A stretch of 39,298 bases of DNA, from NCBI GenBank assembly GCA_021827495.1, contig JAKAVN010000016.1, positions 1 to 39,298 of the forward strand, in the 5' to 3' direction. Origin of the DNA: Deltaproteobacteria bacterium. GTDB taxonomy: Bacteria; Desulfobacterota; Binatia; Binatales; Binataceae. The position numbers and the translations under genes are program-made. This document shows positions 25,451-33,370 of the stretch, in pieces (the stretch's first letter is position 1; the number at the start of each line of letters is the position of its first letter). A model generated the notes under the pieces. The model saw only the letters and a program-made list of their open reading frames with translations. It was not told the DNA's origin and did not search any database.

Positions 25451-26464
25451 TCATTCCTGCTCGGAGGAGTAGACGTACTTGCCCAGTTCTTCGAGCCCCG
25501 GCTCGGGGCTCTCGTCAGCGAACCGCACCGCGTCGTCGATCACCTCGCTGACTTCGCGGTCGATCGTCTCCAGCCGCGCCTCGGCGCCTGGATTGGCCTG
25601 CATCATCCGCCGGCGCAGGTTCTTGATCGGGTCGCGCTCCTGCCAGATGCGCTCCTCGCGCTTGGAGCGGTACTCGGCCGGATCGGACATCGAATGGCCG
25701 CGGTAGCGGTAGGTCACCGCTTCAATCAGTGAGGGGCCGTCGCCTTCGCGCGCGCGCGTCGCCGCCTCGGTCACCGCCGCGTAGACCTCGAGCACGTCCT
25801 GTCCGTCGACCCGCACGCCGGGCATCTTGTAGGACTCGGCGAAGTGGTACAGCTCCTCTTGCGAGACGGCATTCTGCACCATCGTGCCCATCCCGTAGAA
25901 GTTGTTTTCGCAGATGAAGATCACCGGCAGCTTCCACAGCGAGGCGATGTTGAGCGACTCGTGGAAGGCGCCCTGCGGCAGCGCGCCGTCGCCGAAAAAG
26001 CAGCACACCACCTCGGGCTCTTCCTTGTACTGGCAGGAAAGTCCCAGCCCCACCGCCAGCGGCAATCCGCCGCCGACGATCGCGTAGCCGCCCATGAAAC
26101 GGACGGTCTGGTCGAACAGATGCATCGAGCCGCCGTGGCCGCGCGAGAGTCCGGTTACCTTGCCGAACAGCTCGGCCATCACCGAACGCGCCGAGGCGCC
26201 CTTGGCCAGGCAGTGCCCGTGCTCGCGGTAGGTCGAGACCACGTAGTCCTTGTCGTACAACGCGTAGATCGCGCCCACCGCGACCCCTTCCTCGCCGGCG
26301 TAGAGATGGCAGAAGCCGGTTATCTTGCCGCGGCTGTACATTTCCGCGACTTTGTCCTCGAAGCGCCGAATAAGCACCATCCGGCGGTAAAGCTCGCCCA
26401 GTTCGCCCTCGCCCAAGGTCAGCCGCGCGCGTTCGGCCGCATGTTTGTCACGCTCTAAAGCCAT
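25451..26464 (-). CDS. pdhA: Pyruvate dehydrogenase E1 component, alpha subunit
   Basis: This 337-residue alpha subunit has the thiamine diphosphate motif GDGALPQGAFHESLNIASLWKLPVIFICENN, the N-terminal MYSRGKITGFCHLYAGEEGVAVG and the phosphorylation-loop-like YRYRGHSMSDPAEYRSKREE. Such alpha/beta E1 enzymes are found in Gram-positives, alphaproteobacteria and mitochondria, unlike the single-chain AceE of E. coli. It is the first gene of the pdhA-pdhB-pdhC-lpdA-lipB-lipA run, 168 bp downstream of rnhB. The ATG at 26464 has GAGG nine bases upstream. Confidence 0.9.
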   Translation of the reverse strand: MALERDKHAAERARLTLGEGELGELYRRMVLIRRFEDKVAEMYSRGKITGFCHLYAGEEGVAVGAIYALYDKDYVVSTYREHGHCLAKGASARSVMAELFGKVTGLSRGHGGSMHLFDQTVRFMGGYAIVGGGLPLAVGLGLSCQYKEEPEVVCCFFGDGALPQGAFHESLNIASLWKLPVIFICENNFYGMGTMVQNAVSQEELYHFAESYKMPGVRVDGQDVLEVYAAVTEAATRAREGDGPSLIEAVTYRYRGHSMSDPAEYRSKREERIWQERDPIKNLRRRMMQANPGAEARLETIDREVSEVIDDAVRFADESPEPGLEELGKYVYSSEQE

Positions 26465-26593
26465 CGGTTAGCGCCTCACTTATGCCAGCGTCCAAACTTT
26501 GACTGTAACCCAAGCCCCCAGGGCCGTAAATCATGCGGCCCGGCGGACGCCGGCCGAACCGCGCGCCAGCGCGGCCGGAGGTTGCGCGTCTGT

Positions 26594-26621
26594 TAAAGGA
26601 TTGCGCCTAAAGGACTGCGCC
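26594..26621. repeat. 14-bp tandem duplication
   Basis: Two adjacent 14-bp units (26594-26607 and 26608-26621) differ at one base. They lie just past the rnhB stop, between rnhB and pdhA. No function is evident; slippage is enough to explain them. Confidence 0.6.
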
Positions 26622-26632
26622 GCGAAAAAAAT

Positions 26633-27274
26633 TCATCCGCCGACCTGGATAGCCAGTGCGAGTTGCGCGGCCTCGAAAACCGGCGCGAACGAGCGGCGAT
26701 GGATCGGCGAGGGGCCGAGCGCGCGCAGTGCGGCGAAATGCTCGGGCGTGCAATAGCCCTTGTGCTGCGCGAAGCCGTAGCCGGGAAAACGCGCATCGTA
26801 TTCGCACATCAGCCGGTCGCGCGTCACCTTGGCTAGAATCGAGGCGGCCGCGATGCAGAAGCTCTTGCGGTCGCCGCCCACGATCGGAGTCTGCGGATGC
26901 TTAAGGCTCGCGATCCCGCGTCCATCGACCAGCACGTGGCCCGGCGCGCGCCCCAGGGCGGCCAGCGCGCGCAGGCTCGCTTCGCGCGTTGCCCAGTAGA
27001 TGTTGAGCCGATCAATCTCGAGCGGCTCGGCGACCCCGACCCCCCAAGCGAGTGCGCGCGAGGCGATCTGATCGTACAGCGCCGCGCGCCGCTCGGGTGC
27101 GAGCTGCTTGGAGTCGTGCACGCCCTTGATGAAGGCTTCGGGGGCGAAGATGACCGCCGCCGCGACCACCGGCCCCGCCATCGGGCCCACCCCGGCCTCG
27201 TCGACGCCCGCCACCACTTCCACTCCGCTGCGCCAAAGCTTGCGCTCGTAACGGAGATCCGGATGCCTCGTCAT
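26633..27274 (-). CDS. rnhB: Ribonuclease HII
   Basis: This 213-residue enzyme removes ribonucleotides and RNA primers from DNA/RNA hybrids. It has the type-II motif GVDEAGVGPMAGPVV (23-37) with Asp25 and Glu26, DSKQL (54-58), HVLVDG with the third acidic residue, and the SILAKVTRDRLM segment that ends the catalytic core. Length fits the family. It is on the same strand as the pdh genes, 168 bp upstream of pdhA; whether they share a transcript is unclear. Confidence 0.93.
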   Translation of the reverse strand: MTRHPDLRYERKLWRSGVEVVAGVDEAGVGPMAGPVVAAAVIFAPEAFIKGVHDSKQLAPERRAALYDQIASRALAWGVGVAEPLEIDRLNIYWATREASLRALAALGRAPGHVLVDGRGIASLKHPQTPIVGGDRKSFCIAAASILAKVTRDRLMCEYDARFPGYGFAQHKGYCTPEHFAALRALGPSPIHRRSFAPVFEAAQLALAIQVGG

Positions 27275-27452
27275 CGCGCCGCCCCTCCCCCCGCGCGCCG
27301 CCTGTGCGCCTGTGGCCGATTATCGGCGCGCGTTTCATCGAGGTCAAACCCTGGCCGTTTCGCTGCGCCACGATCTTTCCACCGCCGCGCGTGCAATTAG
27401 CGCACGCATCGGAAATCCGGGATTTGCGCGGCCTGGGGTTGATGACAGAAAG

Positions 27453-27992
27453 CTACGCCAGGCGTTTGAGGCGTGCGCGCCGGAGCGTTTCAGCCACCCC
27501 GTCGGGATCGGGCACGTCATAAAGCCTGATCGCGTAATCCGCGCTCGCGGCCGAAGCTACGACGATATCCCCGATTCCCATGGCGCGCTGCATGAATCTG
27601 CGCTCCACGTCCACCGAGCGAACGTCAGCGAGTTCCATCTCGCGCCGATGCCTGGAGAGCACGCCTTTGCTCTCGATCACCCGCTCTGAAGTCAGGCTCC
27701 AGGAGATGAAGTGTCGCCGCAACGCGGTCAAGACGAGTTCCGCGGCCCCTACTGCAAACAGAATCAGGCTGACGTTCCAATTGATCTGATGTACGAATCG
27801 CGCCGCGAACCCCAAGGCGATGAGGATGCTCGATAGAAGGACTGCTCCAATGAAATGCCACCAGGCCGGATGCACCCGCAGCAGCGCGTACTCGCGCTTG
27901 TCGGCCGGCTTCGGCTCGTACAGCCGCGTGCCGCAGCGCGAGCAGAACGCCACGTCGGGGGCCGAATTGGATCCGCATTGCGGGCATCGCAT
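27453..27992 (-). CDS. Zinc-ribbon plus bacterial PH domain membrane protein
   Basis: This 179-residue protein has an N-terminal zinc ribbon (CPQCG...CSRCG, residues 3-21), two hydrophobic helices (about 45-85) and a C-terminal bacterial Pleckstrin-homology-like (bPH2/DUF304) domain (SWSLTSERVIESKGVLSRHRREMELADVRSVDV). Proteins of this layout are common in many bacteria, but their function is unknown; an inner-membrane location is likely. The frame extends to 28064, but the ATG at 27992 begins exactly at the zinc ribbon and has GGGAAAG upstream. It lies upstream of rnhB on the same strand and divergent from the LLM gene. Confidence 0.75.
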   Translation of the reverse strand: MRCPQCGSNSAPDVAFCSRCGTRLYEPKPADKREYALLRVHPAWWHFIGAVLLSSILIALGFAARFVHQINWNVSLILFAVGAAELVLTALRRHFISWSLTSERVIESKGVLSRHRREMELADVRSVDVERRFMQRAMGIGDIVVASAASADYAIRLYDVPDPDGVAETLRRARLKRLA

Positions 27993-28215
27993 AGCGTCGC
28001 TTTCCCGATTACACCGATGATCCGGACTTGGCCGATTATGCTGAAGCGGGCGGCACGCAATCAATCAAATCGAATCGATTAAATTCGGCCAATGCCGCAA
28101 CTCCCGCTGGCCTTGCCGACCCTACCGGCCTTGCCGATCCTGCCGCCTGCGCCCCCGATCGTCTGTCGGCGCCGCCGTTTCCAGTGCGCCGGGCTTCGTG
28201 TTAGTTCTCCCAACC

Positions 28216-29058
28216 ATGAAGATAGCGATGTTCGGAATCAATCATGGCCCGTGCGCCGATCCGCAGACCGCCGGCCAGGTCGCGCGTGCCGCCGAAGCCG
28301 CCGGATTCGAGAGCCTCTGGACCGGCGAGCATATCGTGCTGCCCGACCCGCAGGCGCCGCCCTCGCCGGCGCCGCCCGAGACTCCATTCATCGACTCGCT
28401 GGTGGCGCTGGCCTTCGCCGCGGCGCACACCAAAACCATCCGGCTCGGCACCGGGATCATCATCCTTCCGCAACGCAATCCGGTCGTGCTGGCCAAGGAA
28501 CTCGCCTCGACCGACGTGCTCGCCGGGGGCCGCCTCATCTTTGGCATCGGCATCGGCTACCTCAAACCCGAGTTCGAGGCGATTGGCGCGCACTTCGATA
28601 ACAAGGGACCGCGCAGCGAGGAATTTCTGCACGCGATGATCGCGTTATGGACGATGGAGAAGCCGGAATTCCGTGGCCGCTTCGTCTCGTTCGGCGGGGT
28701 CAACGCGATGCCGCGTCCGGTGCAAAAGCCCCATCCGGAGATCGTATTCGGGGGCCATACGAAGGATGCTTTCTCGCGCGCGGCGCGCCTGGCCAGGGGA
28801 TGGTACGGCTTCGCGCTCGACCTCGAGACTACCAAACGGCACATCGAGGGACTCAAAGCGGCCTGCAAGGAAGCCGGACGGCGCTTCGAGGACCTGGAGA
28901 TAAGCGTGACTCCGCGCAGCCGAGTCGATCGCGATCAAGCGCGCCGCTTCGCCGAGGCTGGCGTGAATCGCCTGATTCTGCAGCATCGCCAAAGCGATGG
29001 CGTGGGCGTCGTCCGTTTCGTTGGCGAATGCGAGCGCGATCTGATTGGCAAGGTTTAA
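28216..29058 (+). CDS. LLM-class, probably F420-dependent oxidoreductase
   Basis: This 280-residue luciferase-like monooxygenase superfamily protein resembles the family often called TIGR03619, F420-dependent LLM oxidoreductase. Visible are the N-terminal MKIAMFGINHG strand, AEAAGFESLWTGEHIVLP, the TIRLGTGIIILPQRNPVVLAKELASTD barrel strand with its nonprolyl-cis segment, GGRLIFGIGIGYLKPEFEA and PEIVFGGHT. It probably reduces or oxidises an unidentified substrate with F420H2/F420; FMN cannot be excluded. The cofC gene at 14 kb supports F420. I start at the ATG at 28216; a GTG at 28198 is in frame, but neither has a clear Shine-Dalgarno. Confidence 0.82.
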   Translation: MKIAMFGINHGPCADPQTAGQVARAAEAAGFESLWTGEHIVLPDPQAPPSPAPPETPFIDSLVALAFAAAHTKTIRLGTGIIILPQRNPVVLAKELASTDVLAGGRLIFGIGIGYLKPEFEAIGAHFDNKGPRSEEFLHAMIALWTMEKPEFRGRFVSFGGVNAMPRPVQKPHPEIVFGGHTKDAFSRAARLARGWYGFALDLETTKRHIEGLKAACKEAGRRFEDLEISVTPRSRVDRDQARRFAEAGVNRLILQHRQSDGVGVVRFVGECERDLIGKV

Positions 29059-29448
29059 GCGGAGTTACGAACAGGGGGAATCGCCGTGGGGAGGAGAAAA
29101 GGGTGTGGCTGGCGATTTTGGCGAAATTCAGAACGAAGTTTGTTTGATATGACGAACTTAGCTATAATGGTTGGTCGAAGGGGTACGGTGGGAGGCGGCA
29201 GTATTGCACGAATGAAACAAGCTACGGTCAATGTTGCATCGGTGCGGCGAAAGTCTGACCGGCACTTTCGTACCAGTCGGCAAATTGTTGACGCTTTATT
29301 CGTTAAGTTTGCCCCCATTTTCATCTAGTTAGGCTCGATTCCCCTTTCTGTCGCTTACGGCACACGCCTTGCTGCATCGTCGTCGTGTCCGATGCGCAGC
29401 ATCCGGAAGCTTAAGAGGTGTTAGCGAGGAATAGGGGAGGATTGTCTC
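29059..29448. other. AT-richer leader region, no established gene
   Basis: This 390-bp stretch holds a strong promoter (listed separately) and a 7-bp stem with 9-nt loop (29248-29254 with 29264-29270). A 38-codon ORF (29212-29328) is present, but its nearest GGAGG is 16 bases upstream. Its lower GC contrasts with both flanks. It is most simply a long 5' leader of the HTH gene, though a small RNA is possible. Confidence 0.4.
29140..29168 (+). promoter_or_regulatory. Sigma70-like promoter upstream of the HTH gene
   Basis: TTGTTT (29140-29145), exactly 17 bp, then a perfect TATAAT (29163-29168). Transcription would start near 29175, leaving a leader of about 275 nt before the next gene at 29449. 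Confidence 0.55.
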
Positions 29449-29643
29449 ATGGTTATGAAAATGGAAAGCAGCAGGGTGATGACAGTCAAGGAACTGTCGG
29501 ATTACCTGAAAGTGCATCCGTCGACCGTCTATCGTCAGCTCAAGCGTGGCGGGCTGCCGGCCTTCAAGGTGGGCAGCGATTGGCGCTTCAACATCGAGTC
29601 GATCGATCGCTGGCGCTTGCAGCAGGACAACTTCAAGGGCTGA
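29449..29643 (+). CDS. Small excisionase-family HTH DNA-binding protein
   Basis: This 64-residue protein consists almost entirely of a MerR-like winged helix-turn-helix (HTH_17/excisionase type): TVKELSDYLKVHPSTVYRQLKRGGLPAFKVGSDWRFNIESIDRW, with the usual Phe-Lys-Val-Gly...Trp-Arg-Phe wing. Such proteins act as phage/ICE excisionases or as stand-alone chromosomal regulators. No integrase is adjacent, so a chromosomal regulator is more likely. GGGGAGGA seven bases upstream supports the ATG at 29449. The gene is followed by a terminator and so is transcribed alone. Confidence 0.85.
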   Translation: MVMKMESSRVMTVKELSDYLKVHPSTVYRQLKRGGLPAFKVGSDWRFNIESIDRWRLQQDNFKG

Positions 29644-29659
29644 GTGTGACTTGATGCCC

Positions 29660-29682
29660 GGGCCGCGGCAGTGCGGCCTTTT
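29660..29682 (+). terminator. Terminator of the HTH gene
   Basis: A 6-bp GC stem (29661-29666 with 29673-29678) and 6-nt loop is followed by TTTT, starting 17 bp past the HTH stop codon. Confidence 0.6.
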
Positions 29683-29774
29683 CCGAACTGACCTGATGCC
29701 GCCGGGGGGCGGAGTGGGCGGAAGCAGGGTTTGAGCCGAAGGTGGGAGCTCCGGGCGGTTCGACGAAGGATCCT

Positions 29775-31757
29775 CTAAGAGAGTATCGCGGCGGCTCTCG
29801 GCGCGGTGGTGAGGTAGTCGAACGAGAGCCATCCGCGCAGCGGGTCGACGCGGGCAATACGGACCCGGATCTGCGTCTGGCTGGAGACGTTAGGCGCGCC
29901 GTGCAGGGCGCCGCGGACGGCATAGTCATCGAGCTCTGCGCTGACGCCGTCGCGGATGACAGTGGCCGCGAGCTCGCGTCCTTCCGTATGGCGTTGCAGG
30001 TAGCGTAAGGTCCAGTAGCGCCGCGCGCGGCGCTCAAGTTCCTTGGCTTCCGCTTCCGCATTCTCGGTATTCGCCAGCACCGCGAGTATAGCGTCGGCGT
30101 CGTAGGGCGGACCCGAGGAGTCTGCCAGCGCACTCACCAACTGGCGTTGCAATACCAGGTCGGCATAGCGCCGGATGGGCGAGCTGAGTTGCGCGTAGCA
30201 TTGCAGCCCCGCGCCAGCGTGGTACTCGGGATACACCGACAATCGTGCCCGCACCGCGCCCGCATCGCCCGCCGCCGGCTGCACCCGGTAGATGATCGGG
30301 ATGCGCCGCTCGGCGGCGTAGCTCGCGGCCACGAAGTTGTTCAATACCATAAACTCCGCCACCAGCAGACGGCTGGGCGAGTCGTTGGTGTCGATCACTT
30401 CGATTTCGATCTCGTCGCCATGCACCCGCACCTTGGGCTCGCGCCGCTGCACCAGGATCGCCCCGGCCCGCTTGCGCCGCTCGCGAAGCTCGAGCGCCGC
30501 CTCGTACAACCGCCGCAGCGCCACCCCCACTTCATCACCGGCCTCCTCCGCGCCGGCCAAGATACGGTCCGCCTGCGCATAGCTGAGCCGCCGGCCAATC
30601 CTCAGATTCTGCGGACGAATCACGCGCTCGAGCAACTCGCCGCCCGCTCCCAGCAGCGCCGACGTGGTCATCACCAGGCGTCTCTCGCCGGCGGTCAAGC
30701 TCGCCCGCCGGCAGGAGATTTCATCGGGCAGCATCCTGACCGTCGTTTCGGGTAGATACACCGTGGTGGCGCGGGCGGCCGCCTCGCGATCCATCGCGCC
30801 GCCCCGCGCGACGAAATCCGCGACCAGCGCGATGTGGATACCGACCCGCAGCTTGCCGTCCATCGCCAGTTCGCAACTGAGCGCGTCGTCGACCTCGAGC
30901 GTTTCTTCGTCGTCAATGGTGAACGCGAGTGGCCCGTCAACCGCCGCGCGCTCCATCGGCGCGACCGTTGCCGCTTCGATCCGCGCCGCCTCGCTGAACT
31001 CGGTCGGAAGGGCGCCGATCGCGGCGAACCGCGGGGCTGCGGGGGCGGCGTCCAGGCGCTCGAGGACTTCAAAGGCCACCTCAACCGGATCGACTTCGGG
31101 TGCGGCCTGCCCGAGCATCACGGTCAGTTCCTGGCTGCGGGTGGCTGGATTTTTCAGATAGCGCTGCAGCTCGGCAATCAGCGGCGCGAGCTCTTGCGCT
31201 GAGGCCGCGGCGCCGTTGGTCCGGCCGTCGTTGGCGATGATCGCGCGCAAGAGTTCGCGCGTGCGGCGCCCCTCCTCGCTGCGCATCCGCACCCGGCTCT
31301 CCTGCACGCGCAGCCGCTCGACCTGCTCGGGGCTGCGCACCATGAATTCGCGGTTGCGGCGGACGAAATAGATGCGATCGGCGATCAGCGCCCCCAGCAT
31401 CACGGCCGCGCCCGCATTCGAGCGGCGGCCGAAGAACAGCTCGGCCAGCTCTTCGGCGCTGAACGCGCGCCCTTGCTCCTGCACCACTTCCCACAGCAGT
31501 GTGAGATCGAGCTCGGCGCGCAACGCGGCCTTCTCCTCCTCCAGCGCCGCGATGCGCGCGGCCGGGTCGCCGCCGCCGTCCGCGCCGAGCGCGCCATGGC
31601 GTAGCATGACCAGTTCGCGCGCGATGCTGCGTTCGTGCCCGGTCCGGTCGCAGATCACCAGTTTGTCGCCCTGCTCGCGCAATACGAAAGCCGGATGGAG
31701 CCCGCCCTGGTCGAAGTACTCGACCAGCGAGCCGGTATATTTTGTTGCTGAATTCAC
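29775..31757 (-). CDS. RNase II/R-family exoribonuclease
   Basis: This is a 660-residue 3'-5' exoribonuclease of the RNB family. The catalytic RNB domain (about residues 275-590 of this start) shows TIDDEETLEVDDALS, with the clustered Asp residues that bind Mg2+, then VGIHIALVADFV, MLPDEISCRRASLTAGERR, EFMVLNNFVAA and the SSPIRRYADLVLQRQL motif. Only a short C-terminal OB/S1-like tail follows. The N-terminal region has a divergent OB/winged-helix segment. It is shorter than RNase R (about 800) and close to RNase II (about 640). The open frame reaches 31808; I prefer the GTG at 31757, where family-like sequence begins, but the Shine-Dalgarno is weak. Confidence 0.85.
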   Translation of the reverse strand: MNSATKYTGSLVEYFDQGGLHPAFVLREQGDKLVICDRTGHERSIARELVMLRHGALGADGGGDPAARIAALEEEKAALRAELDLTLLWEVVQEQGRAFSAEELAELFFGRRSNAGAAVMLGALIADRIYFVRRNREFMVRSPEQVERLRVQESRVRMRSEEGRRTRELLRAIIANDGRTNGAAASAQELAPLIAELQRYLKNPATRSQELTVMLGQAAPEVDPVEVAFEVLERLDAAPAAPRFAAIGALPTEFSEAARIEAATVAPMERAAVDGPLAFTIDDEETLEVDDALSCELAMDGKLRVGIHIALVADFVARGGAMDREAAARATTVYLPETTVRMLPDEISCRRASLTAGERRLVMTTSALLGAGGELLERVIRPQNLRIGRRLSYAQADRILAGAEEAGDEVGVALRRLYEAALELRERRKRAGAILVQRREPKVRVHGDEIEIEVIDTNDSPSRLLVAEFMVLNNFVAASYAAERRIPIIYRVQPAAGDAGAVRARLSVYPEYHAGAGLQCYAQLSSPIRRYADLVLQRQLVSALADSSGPPYDADAILAVLANTENAEAEAKELERRARRYWTLRYLQRHTEGRELAATVIRDGVSAELDDYAVRGALHGAPNVSSQTQIRVRIARVDPLRGWLSFDYLTTAPRAAAILS

Positions 31758-32182
31758 AGGTCTCTCTATTGTGACGGCCACCGCGAGCGAAGACCATACG
31801 CTGCACACGGCCCGCGGCTTTGCCGATGCTGCGCCAGCCGGTGTGGTCGGCTACCTGGTTGCCGGGATGGTCGTCGGCCCCCGTACGCCCTGGGTATTGT
31901 CGACGCGAGCCACAGCGGCGGAAGCTTTTCGTCCCACACGAACTCTCAAAGCGTTTGTCGCGGGGCTGGCGTCTGTGCAAGACTCCGAACCGCGTGCCGC
32001 CTAATGGCTGGAGCGGAGCGCGGGTCAGCTCCCGATATGTACGCATACAATCGGAGGGTCATGGACAACTCGAAAGTACTCTCGAACGTATTGATGATGC
32101 TTGCGCCGCGGCATGCGCGCAACTTTGCGGCATCCTGCGCCGGGCCGCGGTCCTGCCGCTTGTAATTGCGAAGGAAATCTGG
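31758..32182. other. Divergent intergenic region with putative control elements
   Basis: This region separates the RNase gene (minus) from the thiolase-like operon (plus). It holds a possible -10 box TACAAT (32046-32051) with a poor -35, the imperfect palindrome at 32070-32085 (TCGA ends around AGTACT), and the 34-codon ORF listed separately. The frame upstream of the thiolase-like ATG stays open to 31820, but its translation has no family resemblance. Confidence 0.35.
32061..32165 (+). CDS. Possible 34-residue leader ORF
   Basis: An ATG-started ORF with GGAGGG close upstream (32053-32058) ends 17 bp before the thiolase-like start. The product is small and Arg/Ala/Cys-containing, with no recognisable family. 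It could be a leader peptide or chance; only conservation could decide. Confidence 0.18.
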   Translation: MDNSKVLSNVLMMLAPRHARNFAASCAGPRSCRL

Positions 32183-33370
32183 ATGAGCAGATCACCGTTC
32201 GATCACGAGCCCGCAATTGCCGCCGCAACGGAGATTCCTCCAGGCCGTTATCCCGAGTTCGACGCGCTCAACATGTACGAAGCGGTGATGCGCGCCTTTA
32301 TCGGCAAATGGCCGCTTGACCCGTCGATCGTGGACGGCCTGCTTGCGGCCCCGGCAGGGATGGCGGTCGCAAAAACGCCCGACATCTTCACCCACGAGAC
32401 GCTGGCCGATTCGCTCGGAATTCATCCGACGTTCTCGGAGACGCTCAACGCGGGCGGCGCCACTTACGGCTTCATGGCGCAGCGTGCGGCGTGGGCCGTG
32501 AGCAACGGCCTCGCCAAAGCGGTCCTCTGCATCGGCGCCGGTAAGTTTCCCAAGGTCGGCGGTGGCGGCGGCGAAGCGATGGCGCGGATGGTGAGCCACC
32601 CCGATTTCGAGTTTATCTACGGAAGTTTCATCCCCGCGCTTTACGCGCTTTCCGCCAGGCGCCACATGCACGAGTACGGCACCACGCGCGAGCAACTCGC
32701 TTCGGTCGCGGTTTCAAGCCGCGACTGGGCGCTGCTTCATCCTGACGCGCTGATGCGATCGAAGGGTCCGATCACGATCGCCGACGTGATCAACTCGCGG
32801 CCGATCGCCGAGCCCTTCAATCTGCTCGACTGCTCGATTCCGTGCGACGGCGGCGCCGCCTTCATCGTGGCGCGCGGCGAGATCGCCCGTTCGATCACGG
32901 CACAACCTGCCTACCTTCTCGGGGCGGGCGAGTATCACGACCATGGTCCGGTGAGCCAGGCGCGCGACTTCACCTCGATGGGCGCGCGCGAATCGGCCCG
33001 GCGCGCTTTCCAGGGGGCCGGGCTCAAGCCCGCCGATGTCCACGTGGCGGAAATCTACGACGCCTTCACGATGAATCCGATCATGTTCCTCGAAGAGACC
33101 GGACTCGTGCCCGCCGGCAGGGGCGGCGCTTTCTTCCTCGAAGGCCGCGGCGCGCCAGGCGGCAGCCTGCCGGTCAACACCTACGGCGGATTGCTCTCCT
33201 TCGGCCATACGGGCGACGCCTCCGGGATGTCGATGATCATCGAGGGGGCGCTGCAGGTGATGGGACTTGGCGGCGAGCGCCAGATCGCCGACGCCGATAT
33301 CGCCCTGGTGCATAGCTACGGGAACATGATGTCCGAGCACTCCACCCTGATCCTTGGAAGGAAGCCATGA
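32183..33370 (+). CDS. SCP2-thiolase-like protein lacking the active-site cysteine
   Basis: This 395-residue thiolase-fold protein is of the lipid-transfer-protein/SCP-x type. The fold is recognisable from AAPAGMA...HETLADSLGIHP, NAGGATYGFMAQRAA, EIYDAFTMNPIMFLEETG and NTYGGLLSFGHTGDASG. The position that holds the nucleophilic Cys in true thiolases is Gly/Ala here (NAGGATYG), the usual His in the third motif is Tyr (EIYDAF), and the C-terminal Cys motif is absent. This pattern matches Ltp2-type aldolases, which work with a DUF35 partner to cleave beta-hydroxyacyl-CoA side chains; that role is inferred. AAGGAA precedes the ATG at 32183. It overlaps the DUF35 gene by 4 bp (ATGA). Confidence 0.85.
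   Translation: MSRSPFDHEPAIAAATEIPPGRYPEFDALNMYEAVMRAFIGKWPLDPSIVDGLLAAPAGMAVAKTPDIFTHETLADSLGIHPTFSETLNAGGATYGFMAQRAAWAVSNGLAKAVLCIGAGKFPKVGGGGGEAMARMVSHPDFEFIYGSFIPALYALSARRHMHEYGTTREQLASVAVSSRDWALLHPDALMRSKGPITIADVINSRPIAEPFNLLDCSIPCDGGAAFIVARGEIARSITAQPAYLLGAGEYHDHGPVSQARDFTSMGARESARRAFQGAGLKPADVHVAEIYDAFTMNPIMFLEETGLVPAGRGGAFFLEGRGAPGGSLPVNTYGGLLSFGHTGDASGMSMIIEGALQVMGLGGERQIADADIALVHSYGNMMSEHSTLILGRKP

Noticed and set aside
23159-25551. Long plus-strand frames of 356 and 429 codons opposite the E2 and E1beta genes
   Set aside because: Both mirror well-identified enzymes and have Arg/His/Asp-rich composition typical of antisense shadows.
28107-28142. Two imperfect 18-bp tandem units upstream of the LLM gene
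   Set aside because: Short, two copies only, with several mismatches; no array or spacer structure as in CRISPR.
31820-32182. 121-residue N-terminal extension of the thiolase-like protein
   Set aside because: No thiolase-like sequence, and AAGGAA precedes the ATG at 32183, where the family-like sequence begins.
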